A stretch of 64,000 bases of DNA from Paenibacillus daejeonensis DSM 15491 (GCF_000378385.1 NZ_KB899673.1:1-64000); one strand, 5' to 3'; positions 23,575 through 33,149 are shown, counted from the first letter of the stretch. Translations and numbers: made by a program. The notes: a model not told the origin generated them from the letters alone.

Positions 23575-24048
23575 TTAGACCGTCTCCGCTTCTTCCGTTT
23601 CTCCTTCAGGCTGCTTCTGCTCAGCCGAAGCAAGCGTCAGCTTGATGGCAATCTCCTTTTGTTCCCCTCTGAGAAATTGTGCCAGACGTTCCAGCTTGTC
23701 TGCAATTTCGGGTCCGGTCAGGCTCAGGTTAAGCTGGTAATCAAAATGATCCTCGCGCGGCTGCTGATTGCCTGCTGCAGGCAGCTGTTGTACACTGCCG
23801 AACCCGCGATCGCCAGGCGCACGGCCATTCATCAGCTGCTCTGGGAAGAACTTGTCAGACTTGTTGACCACCTGCTCGTAAATCCGTAATTTTTTCAACA
23901 GCATATAATACTGCGCGGAATGCTTGAATCCCCAAGCCTCGCGAATGTCCTTCAGTGTATAATCCATTTTCCACCGCTTCAAGCGGTCCACCTGTTCTTC
24001 TTTTTCCAGCTTTAAAAATTCGTCTAAGGGAATAATTGGCCCTGTCAT
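23575..24048 (-). CDS. Hypothetical protein, 157 aa
   Basis: ATG at 24048 follows TGGAGG by 7 bases. The start (MTGPIIPLDEFLKLEKEEQV) and WRKMDYTLKDIREAWGFKHS-like segment (seen as WKMDYTLKDIREAWG) suggest a small HTH-like or recognition fold, with a low-complexity acidic tail (EGETEEAETV). I do not recognise the family. It stands alone between two terminators. Confidence 0.7.
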   Translation of the reverse strand: MTGPIIPLDEFLKLEKEEQVDRLKRWKMDYTLKDIREAWGFKHSAQYYMLLKKLRIYEQVVNKSDKFFPEQLMNGRAPGDRGFGSVQQLPAAGNQQPREDHFDYQLNLSLTGPEIADKLERLAQFLRGEQKEIAIKLTLASAEQKQPEGETEEAETV

Positions 24049-24222
24049 CGTAAATCCTCCAGTCATTCTTTTACTTGTTCTGAGTTCATTGGAACCGTAT
24101 GCACATGAAAATATGCAACAGCTATAGTTTATTACTAATTATAAAATATTACCATAAACTTATAAAAAAGAAAAGGAAGCGTAATATTTTTTTTGCATGG
24201 CCGTTTTTCCGTCCTCGAACAC

Positions 24223-24252
24223 AAAAAAACAGCCTGCCCCGAGGGCAGACTA
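24223..24252 (-). terminator. Terminator of the gal operon
   Basis: On the minus strand AGTCTGCCC and GGGCAGGCT form a stem (3-nt loop) followed by GTTTTTTTG. It follows the galT stop by 14 bp. Confidence 0.85.
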
Positions 24253-24266
24253 TCCATCGTATAAAG

Positions 24267-25865
24267 TTATTGCCAGCCAGAAGCTCTCAAGAACCGGTCA
24301 AAGGCTGATCTGCCCTCAGGCGTCATCTTGAATACCCCGGCATCGGCAAGCACCTGGTGGAACTTCTCTCCGGTCTCCCGGCGGACCGCATCTGTCGCGG
24401 CCTCAGCGCTCAACTCTGTGCCATACGTGCCGATCAGCTCCGCAAGCCAAGCCGCATGATGATGCAGCGGATGCGCCGCTTCCCGAAGGTTCTCGGCAGG
24501 TTCAACTGCAGATGCCGTCAAATAAGCAGCCAATTGTTCCAATTCCGTTTTTAGTCGTCCCGGCAATACCGCCAGTCCCATCACTTCAATTAAGCCAATG
24601 TTCTCCCGCTTGATGTGATGCAATTCGCGGTGCGGGTGGAAGATGCCGTCCGGATGCGCTTCACTTGTCCGGTTATTGCGGAGCACCAGATCGAGCTCAT
24701 ACACGCCATCGTCCTTCAGACGGGCGATCGGCGTAATGGTATTATGGGGAACACGCTCCCCACCCTGCTCCGTATACGCTGCAACCTCCGCATCCGGATC
24801 GCTATAGGCTCTCCAGGACGCCAGCATATGCTCTGCCGCCTGCAAGAGCGATTGTTTGCTGGTGCTACGTAGACGCGCCACGGTCATCGGCCAACGAACA
24901 ATGGAGAGCGATACTTCACCATACTCCGCATGGTGGTAGAGAGCCTCGCTGTCTGCCGTCTCCATCGGGAACGTGTGTCGCCCGCCCTGGAAATGGTCAT
25001 GGCTGAGGATGGAGCCGCCCACTATCGGCAGATCCGCATTGGAACCGACGAAATAATGAGGAAATTGCTCCACGAAATCCAGCAATCGCATGAAAGTAAC
25101 CGGCGAAATGGACATCGGCAGATGCTCACTGCGGAACACGATGCAGTGTTCATTGTAGTAAACATAAGGTGAGTATTGGAAGAACCAGTCCTCTCCATTC
25201 AACCGCAGCGGCAGCGTCCGCAGGTTTTGCCGGGCCGGGTGGTCCGGACGACCGGCATAGCCCACATTCTCAGGACACAAGAGGCAAAGCGGGTAAGAGC
25301 TCTGCGGCATCGATTTCAAGAGTGCGATCTCGCGCGGATCCTTCTCCGGCTTGGACAGGTTGATGGTAATCTCCAACTGGCCGCTAGCCGATGGATACTG
25401 CCAATAGAGATTGTTGCTGATGCGGTCCATGCGAATATAGTTGGAATCGATATTGAGCTGATAAAACCGGTCGGTTGCCAAGCGGATCCCCTCCTGCTCC
25501 GCAAGCCGCACGAAGTCTGCCGCTACTGCAGACGGGCGGGCAAGCAGGAGTCCCATAATACGGGCATCCAGCAGGTCGCGCCAGGTCGTGGTACCGTCCG
25601 GGATCAGACCGATCTCCTCACCGTAAGCCAGCAGCACATCGAGGGCTGCCAGAGGCGTCTCGGGCGCCTGTGGCTGTTCGCCAGCCAGTGCGGGCTCCTT
25701 CAAGCCAAACAGATCGAGCAGGGCGTTTCGTGTAAAAACCGTATCGAGCGGCTCGAACAGGCGCTTGTGAAGACCGAACTGCACCAGCTCCTCGATCGCC
25801 TGGTGAACCTGGCCACCCGCGACTGCGCCCCGGCTGCTCTCCATGGAGGCTGCTTCTGTTTTCAT
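24267..25865 (-). CDS. galT: UDP-glucose-hexose-1-phosphate uridylyltransferase (type 2 GalT)
   Basis: 532 residues, the long Firmicute form of GalT. Motifs include CLLCPENVGYAGRPDHPARQN (about 195-215) and the active-site GGSILSHDHFQGGRH (about 285-300, H-x-H in the histidine-triad style). It transfers UMP between UDP-glucose and galactose-1-phosphate in the Leloir pathway. AAGGAG lies before ATG at 25865. A MITE copy separates it from galE, so transcription from the galK promoter must cross that element. Confidence 0.95.
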   Translation of the reverse strand: MKTEAASMESSRGAVAGGQVHQAIEELVQFGLHKRLFEPLDTVFTRNALLDLFGLKEPALAGEQPQAPETPLAALDVLLAYGEEIGLIPDGTTTWRDLLDARIMGLLLARPSAVAADFVRLAEQEGIRLATDRFYQLNIDSNYIRMDRISNNLYWQYPSASGQLEITINLSKPEKDPREIALLKSMPQSSYPLCLLCPENVGYAGRPDHPARQNLRTLPLRLNGEDWFFQYSPYVYYNEHCIVFRSEHLPMSISPVTFMRLLDFVEQFPHYFVGSNADLPIVGGSILSHDHFQGGRHTFPMETADSEALYHHAEYGEVSLSIVRWPMTVARLRSTSKQSLLQAAEHMLASWRAYSDPDAEVAAYTEQGGERVPHNTITPIARLKDDGVYELDLVLRNNRTSEAHPDGIFHPHRELHHIKRENIGLIEVMGLAVLPGRLKTELEQLAAYLTASAVEPAENLREAAHPLHHHAAWLAELIGTYGTELSAEAATDAVRRETGEKFHQVLADAGVFKMTPEGRSAFDRFLRASGWQ

Positions 25866-25926
25866 GTTGCCAACTCCTTTTATTAACTTCCCTTGACAGT
25901 GCTATAAATTCGAGTTCAAAATTCGA

Positions 25927-26130
25927 GTTCAAAAAGTTCGGTGTTCAACACCGAGAAGCTTGGAGGCAGGAGAAAATGAGGAGCGGAACGTAGCCTAAGC
26001 TACGTGAGCACCTAAAAGTTTCCAGAGGAAACTAGCTTCGTAAGCATATGCTTAGTTTCTCATGCATTCAAGATTCGATGTCGAATCCACTTCTTCGAGT
26101 TACTTCGTGATGGGCAGCGGACCCTTTAAA
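25927..26130. repeat. MITE-like repeat, copy B, inside the gal operon
   Basis: Reverse complement of the 16625-16828 element with few changes over the central about 170 bp. The left end GTTCAAAAAGT is intact, while the right end (ACCCTTTAAA) is degenerate and overlaps the galE stop codon at 26126-26128. It carries the same palindromes (AAGCATATGCTT, ACGTAGCCTAAGCTACGT). Confidence 0.85.
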
Positions 26131-27109
26131 TGTAGCCGTGCGGGTGTGACTGATGCCATGCCCAGGCACTCTCAATGATGTCATGGAGCTTGTTGCGCGA
26201 AGGGCTCCAGCCCAGCTCGCGACGCGCGCGCTCGGACGAGGCCACTAGCGTAGCCGGATCTCCGGCACGTCGTGCTTCCATCACCGCAGGAATATCCCGG
26301 CCCGTTACTTCGCGGGCGATATCGATGACTTCCTTGACGGAGAAGCCTTGTCCGTTACCCAGGTTGTAGATGGCACTGTCGCCGCCGCCACGCAATTTGT
26401 CTACGGCCAACACGTGTGCATCGGCCAGATCACTAACATGAATGTAGTCGCGGATGCATGTGCCATCCGGCGTATCATAGTCATCGCCGAATACGGAGAT
26501 ATGCGGACGCTGACCCAAAGCAGCTTGCAGTACGATCGGAATCAGATGCGTTTCCGGCGCATGATCCTCGCCAATTTTGCCACTCTCATGCGCACCTGCC
26601 GCGTTGAAATACCGCAGCGATACATATTTGACCCCATGCGCGGTGTCGAACCATTTCATCATTTTTTCCATTGCCAGCTTGGTTTCGCCATAGGCGTTGG
26701 TAGGCAAGGTACGATCGTTCTCGTCAATTGGAATGTTCTCCGGCTCTCCATAGGTGGCAGCCGTCGACGAGAAGACGATACGGCGAACGTTATGCTCTTG
26801 CATCTTCTCGAGCAGGCAGAGCGTACCGTACACATTATTATGGTAGTACTTGCCCGGTACCTGCATACTCTCGCCAACTAGTGAGTTCGCTGCGAAATGG
26901 ATAACAGCATCAATTTCATTCTCCAGAAAGACCCGCTCCAAGAAGCCGCTATCCCGCAGATCACCCTCGTACAACTGTCCGCCAAGCACCGCCTGCAAAT
27001 GCCCTTGCTGCAGATTATCAACAATGACTACCTCTTCTCCGCGTTCCAATAGTGCAGCTACGGTATGCGAGCCGATATAACCCGCTCCTCCAGTTACCAA
27101 TACAGCCAT
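26126..27109 (-). CDS. galE: UDP-glucose 4-epimerase
   Basis: 327 residues from ATG at 27109 (GAGAGGA upstream). Extended short-chain dehydrogenase: NAD-binding VTGGAGYIGSHT at the N terminus, catalytic Ser-Thr (FSSTAATYG) and the YGETKLAMEK Tyr/Lys pair. It interconverts UDP-glucose and UDP-galactose. It lies between galK and galT. Its stop codon lies at the edge of the MITE copy, so the last residues may have been shaped by the insertion. Confidence 0.96.
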   Translation of the reverse strand: MAVLVTGGAGYIGSHTVAALLERGEEVVIVDNLQQGHLQAVLGGQLYEGDLRDSGFLERVFLENEIDAVIHFAANSLVGESMQVPGKYYHNNVYGTLCLLEKMQEHNVRRIVFSSTAATYGEPENIPIDENDRTLPTNAYGETKLAMEKMMKWFDTAHGVKYVSLRYFNAAGAHESGKIGEDHAPETHLIPIVLQAALGQRPHISVFGDDYDTPDGTCIRDYIHVSDLADAHVLAVDKLRGGGDSAIYNLGNGQGFSVKEVIDIAREVTGRDIPAVMEARRAGDPATLVASSERARRELGWSPSRNKLHDIIESAWAWHQSHPHGYI

Positions 27110-27173
27110 AATTCCTCTCTCCTCTCCAGTGCTATGCATTCAAAACGATAAAACCAAGGGACTTGTGCAACGT

Positions 27174-28346
27174 TTAGCGCAATTGCTCGACTCCATTACC
27201 GATCGTGCAGACATAGAACGACGCTTCGAGCCCGGTGGCTGCCTGATAGCGCTCACCCACCTGGGCAATGAACGTCTCCACGCTGTCCTCGTGTACGAGG
27301 GAAACTGTACAGCCGCCGAATCCTGCCCCAGTCATGCGCGACCCGAGAACGCCAGGCACCTGACGAGCCGCATCGACCATCGCGTCCAGCTCATCGCCGG
27401 TTACTTCATACAAGTCGCGCAGCGAATCATGCGATTCGTTCATATATTGGCCGAATGCGGTCAGATCATCGGACTTCAGCGCTTCGACGGAACGGACAAC
27501 GCGGTCGATTTCTTCTACAACATGCTGTGCCCGGTTACGTACGATCTCATCTGAAATCAGATGGGCATTTGCCTCGAACTGCTCCACTGTGAGCTGTCCG
27601 AGCAACGTCAATTCAGGGAATGCCGGCTGCAGCTCCTTTACCGCTTGCTCACATTGGCTGCGGCGCTCATTGTATTTGGAATCGACCAAGCCGCGACGCT
27701 TGTTCGTATTGCCGATGACCAGCTTGTAGCTGCCGCTGTTAAATGGTACCAGCTCATAAGCCAGCGTGTCGCACATCAGCATAATTGCATGATCCTTTTT
27801 GCCATTCGCTACTGCAAACTGATCCATGATCCCGCACTTCACGCCGTTGAACTCGTTCTCCGAGTGCTGCGCCATGAGGGCAATCTCCACCGTATCAGTA
27901 GGATGGCCGCTCAGTGTCAGGAGCGCATAAGCAGTGACTACCTCAATGGAGGCCGAAGAGGACAGGCCGGAGCCATTCGGAATTTCTCCGTGATAGAGAA
28001 GGTCGAATCCAGCTGGCACCGCGTAGCCCCGCTCCTGCAGTTCATGTACGATGCCTTTGGGATAATTCATCCAATCGTCCGCTTCCTTATAGACGATCTC
28101 GTCCAGTTCCACTTCACCCTTCAGCTCGAAGTTGGTAGAAGCCAGGGAAAGCTTGTTGTCATTTCTCTCGCGAATCAAAAGCGTGGTGCCGAATGTAAGT
28201 GCTGCCGGGAAGACATACCCGCCATTGTAATCCGTATGCTCGCCGATCAAGTTGACCCGGCCTGGCGCATGAAATACATGGAGTCCGTCAGTCGTGCCGC
28301 CGAACTGCTGAAGGAAGCGCTCGGTCAGTTGTTCGATGTTTGCCAC
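27174..28346 (-). CDS. galK: Galactokinase
   Basis: 390 residues. Signature FHAPGRVNLIGEHTDYNGGYVFPAA (galactokinase box, about 25-50), GHMP-kinase ATP loop NGSGLSSSAS (about 125), CGIMDQF, and the C-terminal GAGFGGC motif. Phosphorylates galactose to galactose-1-phosphate. Start is GTG at 28346. First gene of galK-galE-galT, divergent from an AraC-type regulator 164 bp away. Confidence 0.96.
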   Translation of the reverse strand: MANIEQLTERFLQQFGGTTDGLHVFHAPGRVNLIGEHTDYNGGYVFPAALTFGTTLLIRERNDNKLSLASTNFELKGEVELDEIVYKEADDWMNYPKGIVHELQERGYAVPAGFDLLYHGEIPNGSGLSSSASIEVVTAYALLTLSGHPTDTVEIALMAQHSENEFNGVKCGIMDQFAVANGKKDHAIMLMCDTLAYELVPFNSGSYKLVIGNTNKRRGLVDSKYNERRSQCEQAVKELQPAFPELTLLGQLTVEQFEANAHLISDEIVRNRAQHVVEEIDRVVRSVEALKSDDLTAFGQYMNESHDSLRDLYEVTGDELDAMVDAARQVPGVLGSRMTGAGFGGCTVSLVHEDSVETFIAQVGERYQAATGLEASFYVCTIGNGVEQLR

Positions 28347-28510
28347 AATAGTTCCACCGCTTTCTGTGTCGTTTGTTTTCTTCCTACAGTATAGTACAAC
28401 ACCCGCGTGAAAGAAATGGCGTGATGTGAAGGAGACATGGAATTATGTGACTTTCCTATTGTTAATGTCAGGTGGTATGCTAGAGAAAAGGGCTAGGAAG
28501 GAATGACGAT

Positions 28511-29377
28511 ATGTCGCAGGAAGAGTTCTATACGGTGGCTTCAAATCCCGTCTCAATTGAGCCTGGGAAACTGAATGTACTGTTTGCCGGTGAGAGTCAG
28601 ACCGCCCCCCTTCATCAGCAGGGGCCCAAAGTGTATGATTTCTACCTGATGCACCATGTGCTTGCCGGAGAGGGGAAGTTTGTCTCCCAGGAACGAACCT
28701 ACACGGTCCGTGCCGGTCAAACCTTTGTTATTGAGCCACAGCAACTGGTCAGTTACATCTCGGACGCAGCTTCCCCCTGGCATTACAGGTGGGTTGCCTT
28801 CGCCGGGTCCGAAGCGGCTCAACTGGTCGAATCTGCCGGGCTATTCGAGGGTTTTCCCGTATTGAACGAGGGCAGCCGGAGGCTAGCTATGTTATTCCGG
28901 CGCATCAGACAGGTTTTCGGGAGCAGCGGAGAGATGGCAGATATGCAGGCGCTGGGCTACCTTCATCTAATAATTGCTGAACTCGGACAAGCACTGCTCC
29001 CTGCTCACGGGCAGGCACTACGCAGCAGCGAGAACAACGGACTGATGCAGCGGATCGTCCATTATCTCTCAACGCAATACGCGGAGCCCGTTTCTATTGA
29101 ACAGATGGCGGATACGCTCGGTTATAACCGAGCCTACCTATCGAGACAATTCAAGCAGCGGACAGGCATGACGCCTGTCCACTTTTTGCTGAAGCTGCGG
29201 CTGGACAAAGCACGTCAGCTGCTGCGCGGCAACCGGGAGCTTACCATCGAGCAGGTCGCTGCCTCTGTCGGCTTTCACGACCCGCTCTACTTCTCCAAGC
29301 AGTTCCGCCGCATGTATGAGCAATCTCCCACTGCCTACCGCGATGCGATGAAACAAGTACAACAGCCGGAGAGCTAG
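28511..29377 (+). CDS. AraC-family regulator, probably of the gal genes
   Basis: 288 residues. The N-terminal cupin-like AraC ligand-binding region (about 15-150, HQQGPKVYDFYLMHHVLAGEG and a PHWYRWVAF-like stretch) is followed by a C-terminal double HTH (about 185-285: SIEQMADTLGYNRAYLSRQFK and the FHDPLYFSKQFRR signature). Divergent transcription from galK suggests sugar-responsive control of the gal operon. Its stop overlaps the end of the asparaginase gene by 4 bp (convergent). Confidence 0.92.
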   Translation: MSQEEFYTVASNPVSIEPGKLNVLFAGESQTAPLHQQGPKVYDFYLMHHVLAGEGKFVSQERTYTVRAGQTFVIEPQQLVSYISDAASPWHYRWVAFAGSEAAQLVESAGLFEGFPVLNEGSRRLAMLFRRIRQVFGSSGEMADMQALGYLHLIIAELGQALLPAHGQALRSSENNGLMQRIVHYLSTQYAEPVSIEQMADTLGYNRAYLSRQFKQRTGMTPVHFLLKLRLDKARQLLRGNRELTIEQVAASVGFHDPLYFSKQFRRMYEQSPTAYRDAMKQVQQPES

Positions 29378-30468
29378 GCTAACCAGGAGGTCCGGCCACT
29401 GCGGCGCGGGCCCTCTGCGTAGGCTAGCTTAACCACCGGCTCGATCCAGCCGACCGGGACTCCCGAATCGCTCATCACCGCAGAGGGATGCTCCGCCCTG
29501 ACTGCTTCAGCCAGCTCAGTTAGAGCCTGCCCACGGTCTTTGACGAGCGGGGAATCGGCGAGCGAAGCAAGAATGGCAGAGACAATGAACGGCAGGACGG
29601 TCTCGTTTCCGTCCCCCACCTTGATGGCAATGCCAAGCTTCCATTCAGACAGAGCCAGCGCAAATATACCTTGGGCCCCGCTCTTGGCTAGAACGCCTTG
29701 GCGGGCAAGCAGCGTCGTTGCCAGACGATCCGTCCCTTCAACCAGCGCAGGGGCTGCCTGCATAGCTGAGGTGACACGTTGGACGGCAGCGCGCTGCGAC
29801 TCCTCCCCCCACCCTGCAGGTGGTGCAGCCAATCGGGCATAGCTAAGCGCAATGCGCCAGATCGGCATGGAGAAAACGGGAAACCCACAGCCGTCCTTCG
29901 CCTTGCCGATACCCGACTCCTCCATCCCGGCAATCGCAGCGACCTGCCGCAGAATTTCCTGCTGCAGCGGATGCTCAGGGTGCATATAATTCGATAGCGG
30001 CCAGTCCAATTGCTTGCATAATGCCAGTAAGCCGAGATGCTTCCCTGCGCAATTATGGTAGATACGTCGGGGTTCCCCATCACGCCGCAGCAGAGCCTCC
30101 CTGGCTTTTTCATCTGACATAAGGGTTTCTGACAGGCCCAGGTCGGACTCTGCAATTCCTGACGTAGCCAGCATTTTTTCGAGGACCGCTATGTGCATGG
30201 GCTCGCCACGATGAGATGCTGTCATGAGCGCCAATTCCTCGCTGCCCCATCCCACATGTTCTGGCAAATGGTGCAAGATTGCAGGCAGTGCCTGAATAGG
30301 CTTGGCCGTCGAGCGCATAAAAGTGATCTCCCCCGGGTCTCCTGCCCAGGCCAGCAAACGTCCGTGATTATCGGCAATCGCCACATGACCACAATGGCGG
30401 TTCTCCACTTGGTCACCGCGCCAGACATTGGCCAGTGAGGCTGCCTTCGACTGCTGTTCCAACTCCAT
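29374..30468 (-). CDS. Asparaginase II family protein
   Basis: 364 residues. Matches the PF06089-type asparaginases rather than the AnsA/AnsB fold: RSTAKPIQALP, MTASHRGEPMH, NCAGKHLGLLALC and KDGCGFPVFSMP are the family landmarks. It hydrolyses asparagine to aspartate and ammonia, likely in the cytosol as no signal peptide is seen. The start at 30468 has a GGGGATAGGG leader. Convergent with the AraC gene. Confidence 0.9.
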   Translation of the reverse strand: MELEQQSKAASLANVWRGDQVENRHCGHVAIADNHGRLLAWAGDPGEITFMRSTAKPIQALPAILHHLPEHVGWGSEELALMTASHRGEPMHIAVLEKMLATSGIAESDLGLSETLMSDEKAREALLRRDGEPRRIYHNCAGKHLGLLALCKQLDWPLSNYMHPEHPLQQEILRQVAAIAGMEESGIGKAKDGCGFPVFSMPIWRIALSYARLAAPPAGWGEESQRAAVQRVTSAMQAAPALVEGTDRLATTLLARQGVLAKSGAQGIFALALSEWKLGIAIKVGDGNETVLPFIVSAILASLADSPLVKDRGQALTELAEAVRAEHPSAVMSDSGVPVGWIEPVVKLAYAEGPRRSGRTSWLA

Positions 30469-30574
30469 CCCTATCCCCTGCCTTCTTCGGTAATGACCGC
30501 AATAGCCATGGTTTTCTTCATTGTATTCTATTTCCTCCGATAATAATCATCCCCCAACTTCACTATGCCAAAAA

Positions 30575-30599
30575 GTTTCAACAAACCCGCTTCGGGTTA
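30575..30599 (+). promoter_or_regulatory. SigB-type promoter of the YtxH gene
   Basis: GTTTCA (30575-30580), a 13-bp spacer and GGGTTA (30594-30599), close to the SigB consensus GTTTAA-N12-15-GGGTAT, 66 bp before the start codon. Confidence 0.6.
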
Positions 30600-30664
30600 A
30601 AAATAACTCAAGCCGGGCTAATGAAAGGCCCCACTAAGGAAGATAATAAAGGAGATGAACGATC

Positions 30665-31153
30665 ATGGAAAATCATGAAAGTGTAAAACAGTCTAACGGC
30701 GGCACTGCAGTGAAAAGTGCCATTATCGGAGCATTGATTGGTGCAGCGGCAGCGCTGTTGCTGGCTCCCAAATCGGGACGCGAGCTGCGTGGCGATCTGA
30801 AAGTCAAAGCAGAAGGTGCCGGTGAAGTCATCAAGACTCAGGCATCGGCCTTGGCAGAGACCGCAACTTGCGCTGCACAGGCTGTAGGCGAGCAAGCGAC
30901 GGTATTGGCTGGTAAGGTTCAAGACCTCACCGCAGCTGCCCGTTCCAAAGCTTCGCAAACCGCAAGCCGCGCTCATGACGCTGTAGACGTTGCCGCTGGT
31001 AAAGCTAAAGAGGCAGCAACCGTAATTGGTATTCGCGGCAAGGAAGCGGCCGATGCGGCAGCCGAACGTGCACATGACGCTGTGGACGCAGCACAGGACA
31101 AAGTGAACGATTCAACTGAAGCTGTCAACTCCTCTGTATCAAGCAACAAGTAA
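30665..31153 (+). CDS. YtxH-domain stress protein
   Basis: 162 residues. Charged N terminus, one glycine/alanine-rich membrane span (about 16-38, SAIIGALIGAAAALLLAP followed by KSGRELR), then a long Ala/Lys/Glu helix with 11-residue-like repeats (AADAAAERAHDAVDAAQDK) similar to LEA and YtxH proteins. Known YtxH proteins of Bacillus are SigB and SigH targets. A SigB-type promoter lies upstream and AAAGGAGATG precedes the start. Confidence 0.88.
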   Translation: MENHESVKQSNGGTAVKSAIIGALIGAAAALLLAPKSGRELRGDLKVKAEGAGEVIKTQASALAETATCAAQAVGEQATVLAGKVQDLTAAARSKASQTASRAHDAVDVAAGKAKEAATVIGIRGKEAADAAAERAHDAVDAAQDKVNDSTEAVNSSVSSNK

Positions 31154-31190
31154 CGCAGTCAATCCATACGGAATACGGGAGGGACATCGA

Positions 31191-31397
31191 ATGCAAGCCT
31201 CAGATCAAAGCAAGGAAACGGATCGACCGGCCTCCGGACAAGCGGCCTCTCCTTCCAGACCTGTAGATCAAGCCGAGAATGGATCGATGGTTCAAGATAT
31301 GAACGATCTGAAGCGGCTTGGCGAGGATATGGAACGGATGCGAACCAATGCCGAGCTTGAAGAGGATGGTTTCGTTCCTGACCCCATTCAGGATTAG
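31191..31397 (+). CDS. Hypothetical hydrophilic protein, 68 aa
   Basis: ATG at 31191 follows GGGAGGG by a few bases. Low-complexity polar N terminus, then a helix (MNDLKRLGEDMERMRTNAE) and an acidic end. Probably in one transcript with the YtxH gene 37 bp upstream, and followed by a clear terminator. Likely a stress-associated disordered protein; no family recognised. Confidence 0.7.
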   Translation: MQASDQSKETDRPASGQAASPSRPVDQAENGSMVQDMNDLKRLGEDMERMRTNAELEEDGFVPDPIQD

Positions 31398-31420
31398 ACG
31401 GGCGCTTCTGGCGCCCGTTT
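31398..31420 (+). terminator. Terminator of the YtxH unit
   Basis: ACGGGCGC and GCGCCCGT pair around CTTCTG-type loop bases and are followed by TTT. It directly follows the stop of the 68-aa gene. Confidence 0.75.
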
Positions 31421-31488
31421 CCCATGTCGAAGCCTCGTGCTTCGGCATTTTTTCACCCAAAAAAACGACGGCTAAGGAGCGAATTCGG

Positions 31489-32715
31489 ATGGAACATCAT
31501 TACGGCAGCCTATACTGGCCTACTACTTGGCACAAGCACGAAGCCTACGCTCCTTTGCGGCAAAACCTGCGCAAGGAAGTCGCCATTATCGGAGGCGGCA
31601 TGTCCGGATCTATTTGTGCACATACGCTTCTCGAAGCCGGGTTATCGGTAGTTATGCTGGAGCGGGACGAAATATCCGGCGGCAGCACCTCAGCCAATAC
31701 CGGACTGCTCCAATATGCAAATGATATTATGCTGCACGAGCTGGGCGAACAGATTGGCACCAAGGACGCGGTCGCCTTTTATTCTTCCTGCCGCATGGCG
31801 GTTCACCAGCTTCGAGAATTGGCTTCCCGCCTACCCAAAGAGGTGGAGTTCGTCGACCGAAGCAGCTTCTATTATGCCAGCACCAATGAGGACGTGGCGA
31901 AGCTGCAACGGGAATACGAGATGCTAAAGGCGCATGATTTTGATGTAGAGTATTGGTCCGAGACGAAGATTCGTGAGCAATTCCCCTTCTCGAAGCCGGC
32001 AGCGCTTGTCATGCATGGCGATGCTGAGGTCAACCCCTACCGTTTTGTAAGGACCATTGCGGATGATTGTGTTCGTCAGGGGATGGAGGTCTACGAACAG
32101 ACTGAAGTCGTGACTCACAAGAGTGAAGCTGGCATTCACACCTTGACTACGGCAGATGGATACACAATAGAAGCCGACCACGTGATCTATGCCATTGGTT
32201 ACGAACCCGAGGAGCTGCGGGGACAACTGATCAAGGCAGATATTAATCGTTCCTATGCTGCGGTTACTGCACCTCAGCCTTCCCTGGAGGCCTGGCATGG
32301 GCGCTATATGATTTGGGAAACCCAGCGGCCTTATCTGTATATGCGAACTACTGAGGATGGACGTATTGTGGTGGGCGGACTCGATGAAGAGCAGGCCGAG
32401 CCCCTCGCCGATGATGATGCACGTCACAAACGGATCGACAAGCTGGAGAAGAGCATTCGCTCGATGTTCCCGATGCTGGACCAGCCCGTTGAATTCGAAT
32501 GGAGTGCAGCCTTCGGTGAATCCCGAGATAATCTCCCGTTCATCGGTAAGGATCCTGCTTGGGATGGTGTGTATTATTGCTTGGGTTACGGGGGGAACGG
32601 GACCGTCTACAGCATGCTGGCAGCAGGCATTATACGAGATTTGATCCAAGGGCAAGATCCGCATCCAGTTGCCCGGATTGTCCGGCTGGATCGCCCTTCC
32701 CTGGCCGAGGTCTAA
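31489..32715 (+). CDS. FAD-dependent oxidoreductase (DAO family)
   Basis: 408 residues from ATG at 31489 (AAGGAGCG upstream); the longer frame from 31318 overlaps the previous gene. The dinucleotide-binding motif EVAIIGGGMSGSICAHTLLEAG is at about 28-50, followed by GSTSANTGLLQYAND and a C-terminal GESRDNLPFIGKDP...YGGNG segment typical of gamma-glutamylputrescine and glycine oxidase-like enzymes. It oxidises an amine or amino acid; the substrate is undetermined. No neighbouring catabolic genes help. Confidence 0.9.
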   Translation: MEHHYGSLYWPTTWHKHEAYAPLRQNLRKEVAIIGGGMSGSICAHTLLEAGLSVVMLERDEISGGSTSANTGLLQYANDIMLHELGEQIGTKDAVAFYSSCRMAVHQLRELASRLPKEVEFVDRSSFYYASTNEDVAKLQREYEMLKAHDFDVEYWSETKIREQFPFSKPAALVMHGDAEVNPYRFVRTIADDCVRQGMEVYEQTEVVTHKSEAGIHTLTTADGYTIEADHVIYAIGYEPEELRGQLIKADINRSYAAVTAPQPSLEAWHGRYMIWETQRPYLYMRTTEDGRIVVGGLDEEQAEPLADDDARHKRIDKLEKSIRSMFPMLDQPVEFEWSAAFGESRDNLPFIGKDPAWDGVYYCLGYGGNGTVYSMLAAGIIRDLIQGQDPHPVARIVRLDRPSLAEV

Positions 32716-32834
32716 CCCTCTCGTCTGGCTGGCCCTAAAAAGTTGTCCTCAAACGCTTCTCACATGTTTATTGTGACAAGCGTTTATTTCATTGCCCAAG
32801 AAGAACGAAGCCAACCGATGCTCGGAGGCATCTA

Positions 32835-33125
32835 CGAGCAAATAAAGGAACAAAGGTGTGTTACAGCGGGCGTCTAGCGGATCTACGAGCAAATAGAGGA
32901 ACAAAGGTGCGTTACAGCGGGCAGCGGGTGGATCGACGAGCAAATAGAGGAACAAAAGTGTGTTACAGCGGGCGTCGGGCGGGTCTACGAGCAAATAAAG
33001 GAACAATGGTGTGTTACAGCGGGCGTCTAGCGGATCTACGAGTAAATAGAGGAAGAAAAGTGTGTTACAGCGGGCGCCTGGCGGGTCTACGAGCAAATAA
33101 AGGAACAAAGGTGCGTTACAGCGGA
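32835..33125 (+). repeat. Tandem repeat, six units of exactly 51 bp
   Basis: Units beginning CGAGCAAATAGAGGAACAAA and continuing GGTGYGTTACAGCGGGC start at 32835, 32886, 32937, 32988, 33039 and 33090. The same unit, reverse-complemented, forms a five-unit array with the same 51-bp period at about 57002-57255. Because 51 is divisible by three, long open frames appear on both strands, but none has a ribosome site. Confidence 0.92.
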
Positions 33126-33149
33126 CGGTTGGCCTGGACGAAACAATCA

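Noticed and set aside
32835-33125. CRISPR array
   Set aside because: The period is uniform but the variable segments are near-copies of each other rather than unique spacers, and no cas genes are near. The same holds for the arrays at 11478, 57002 and 62545.
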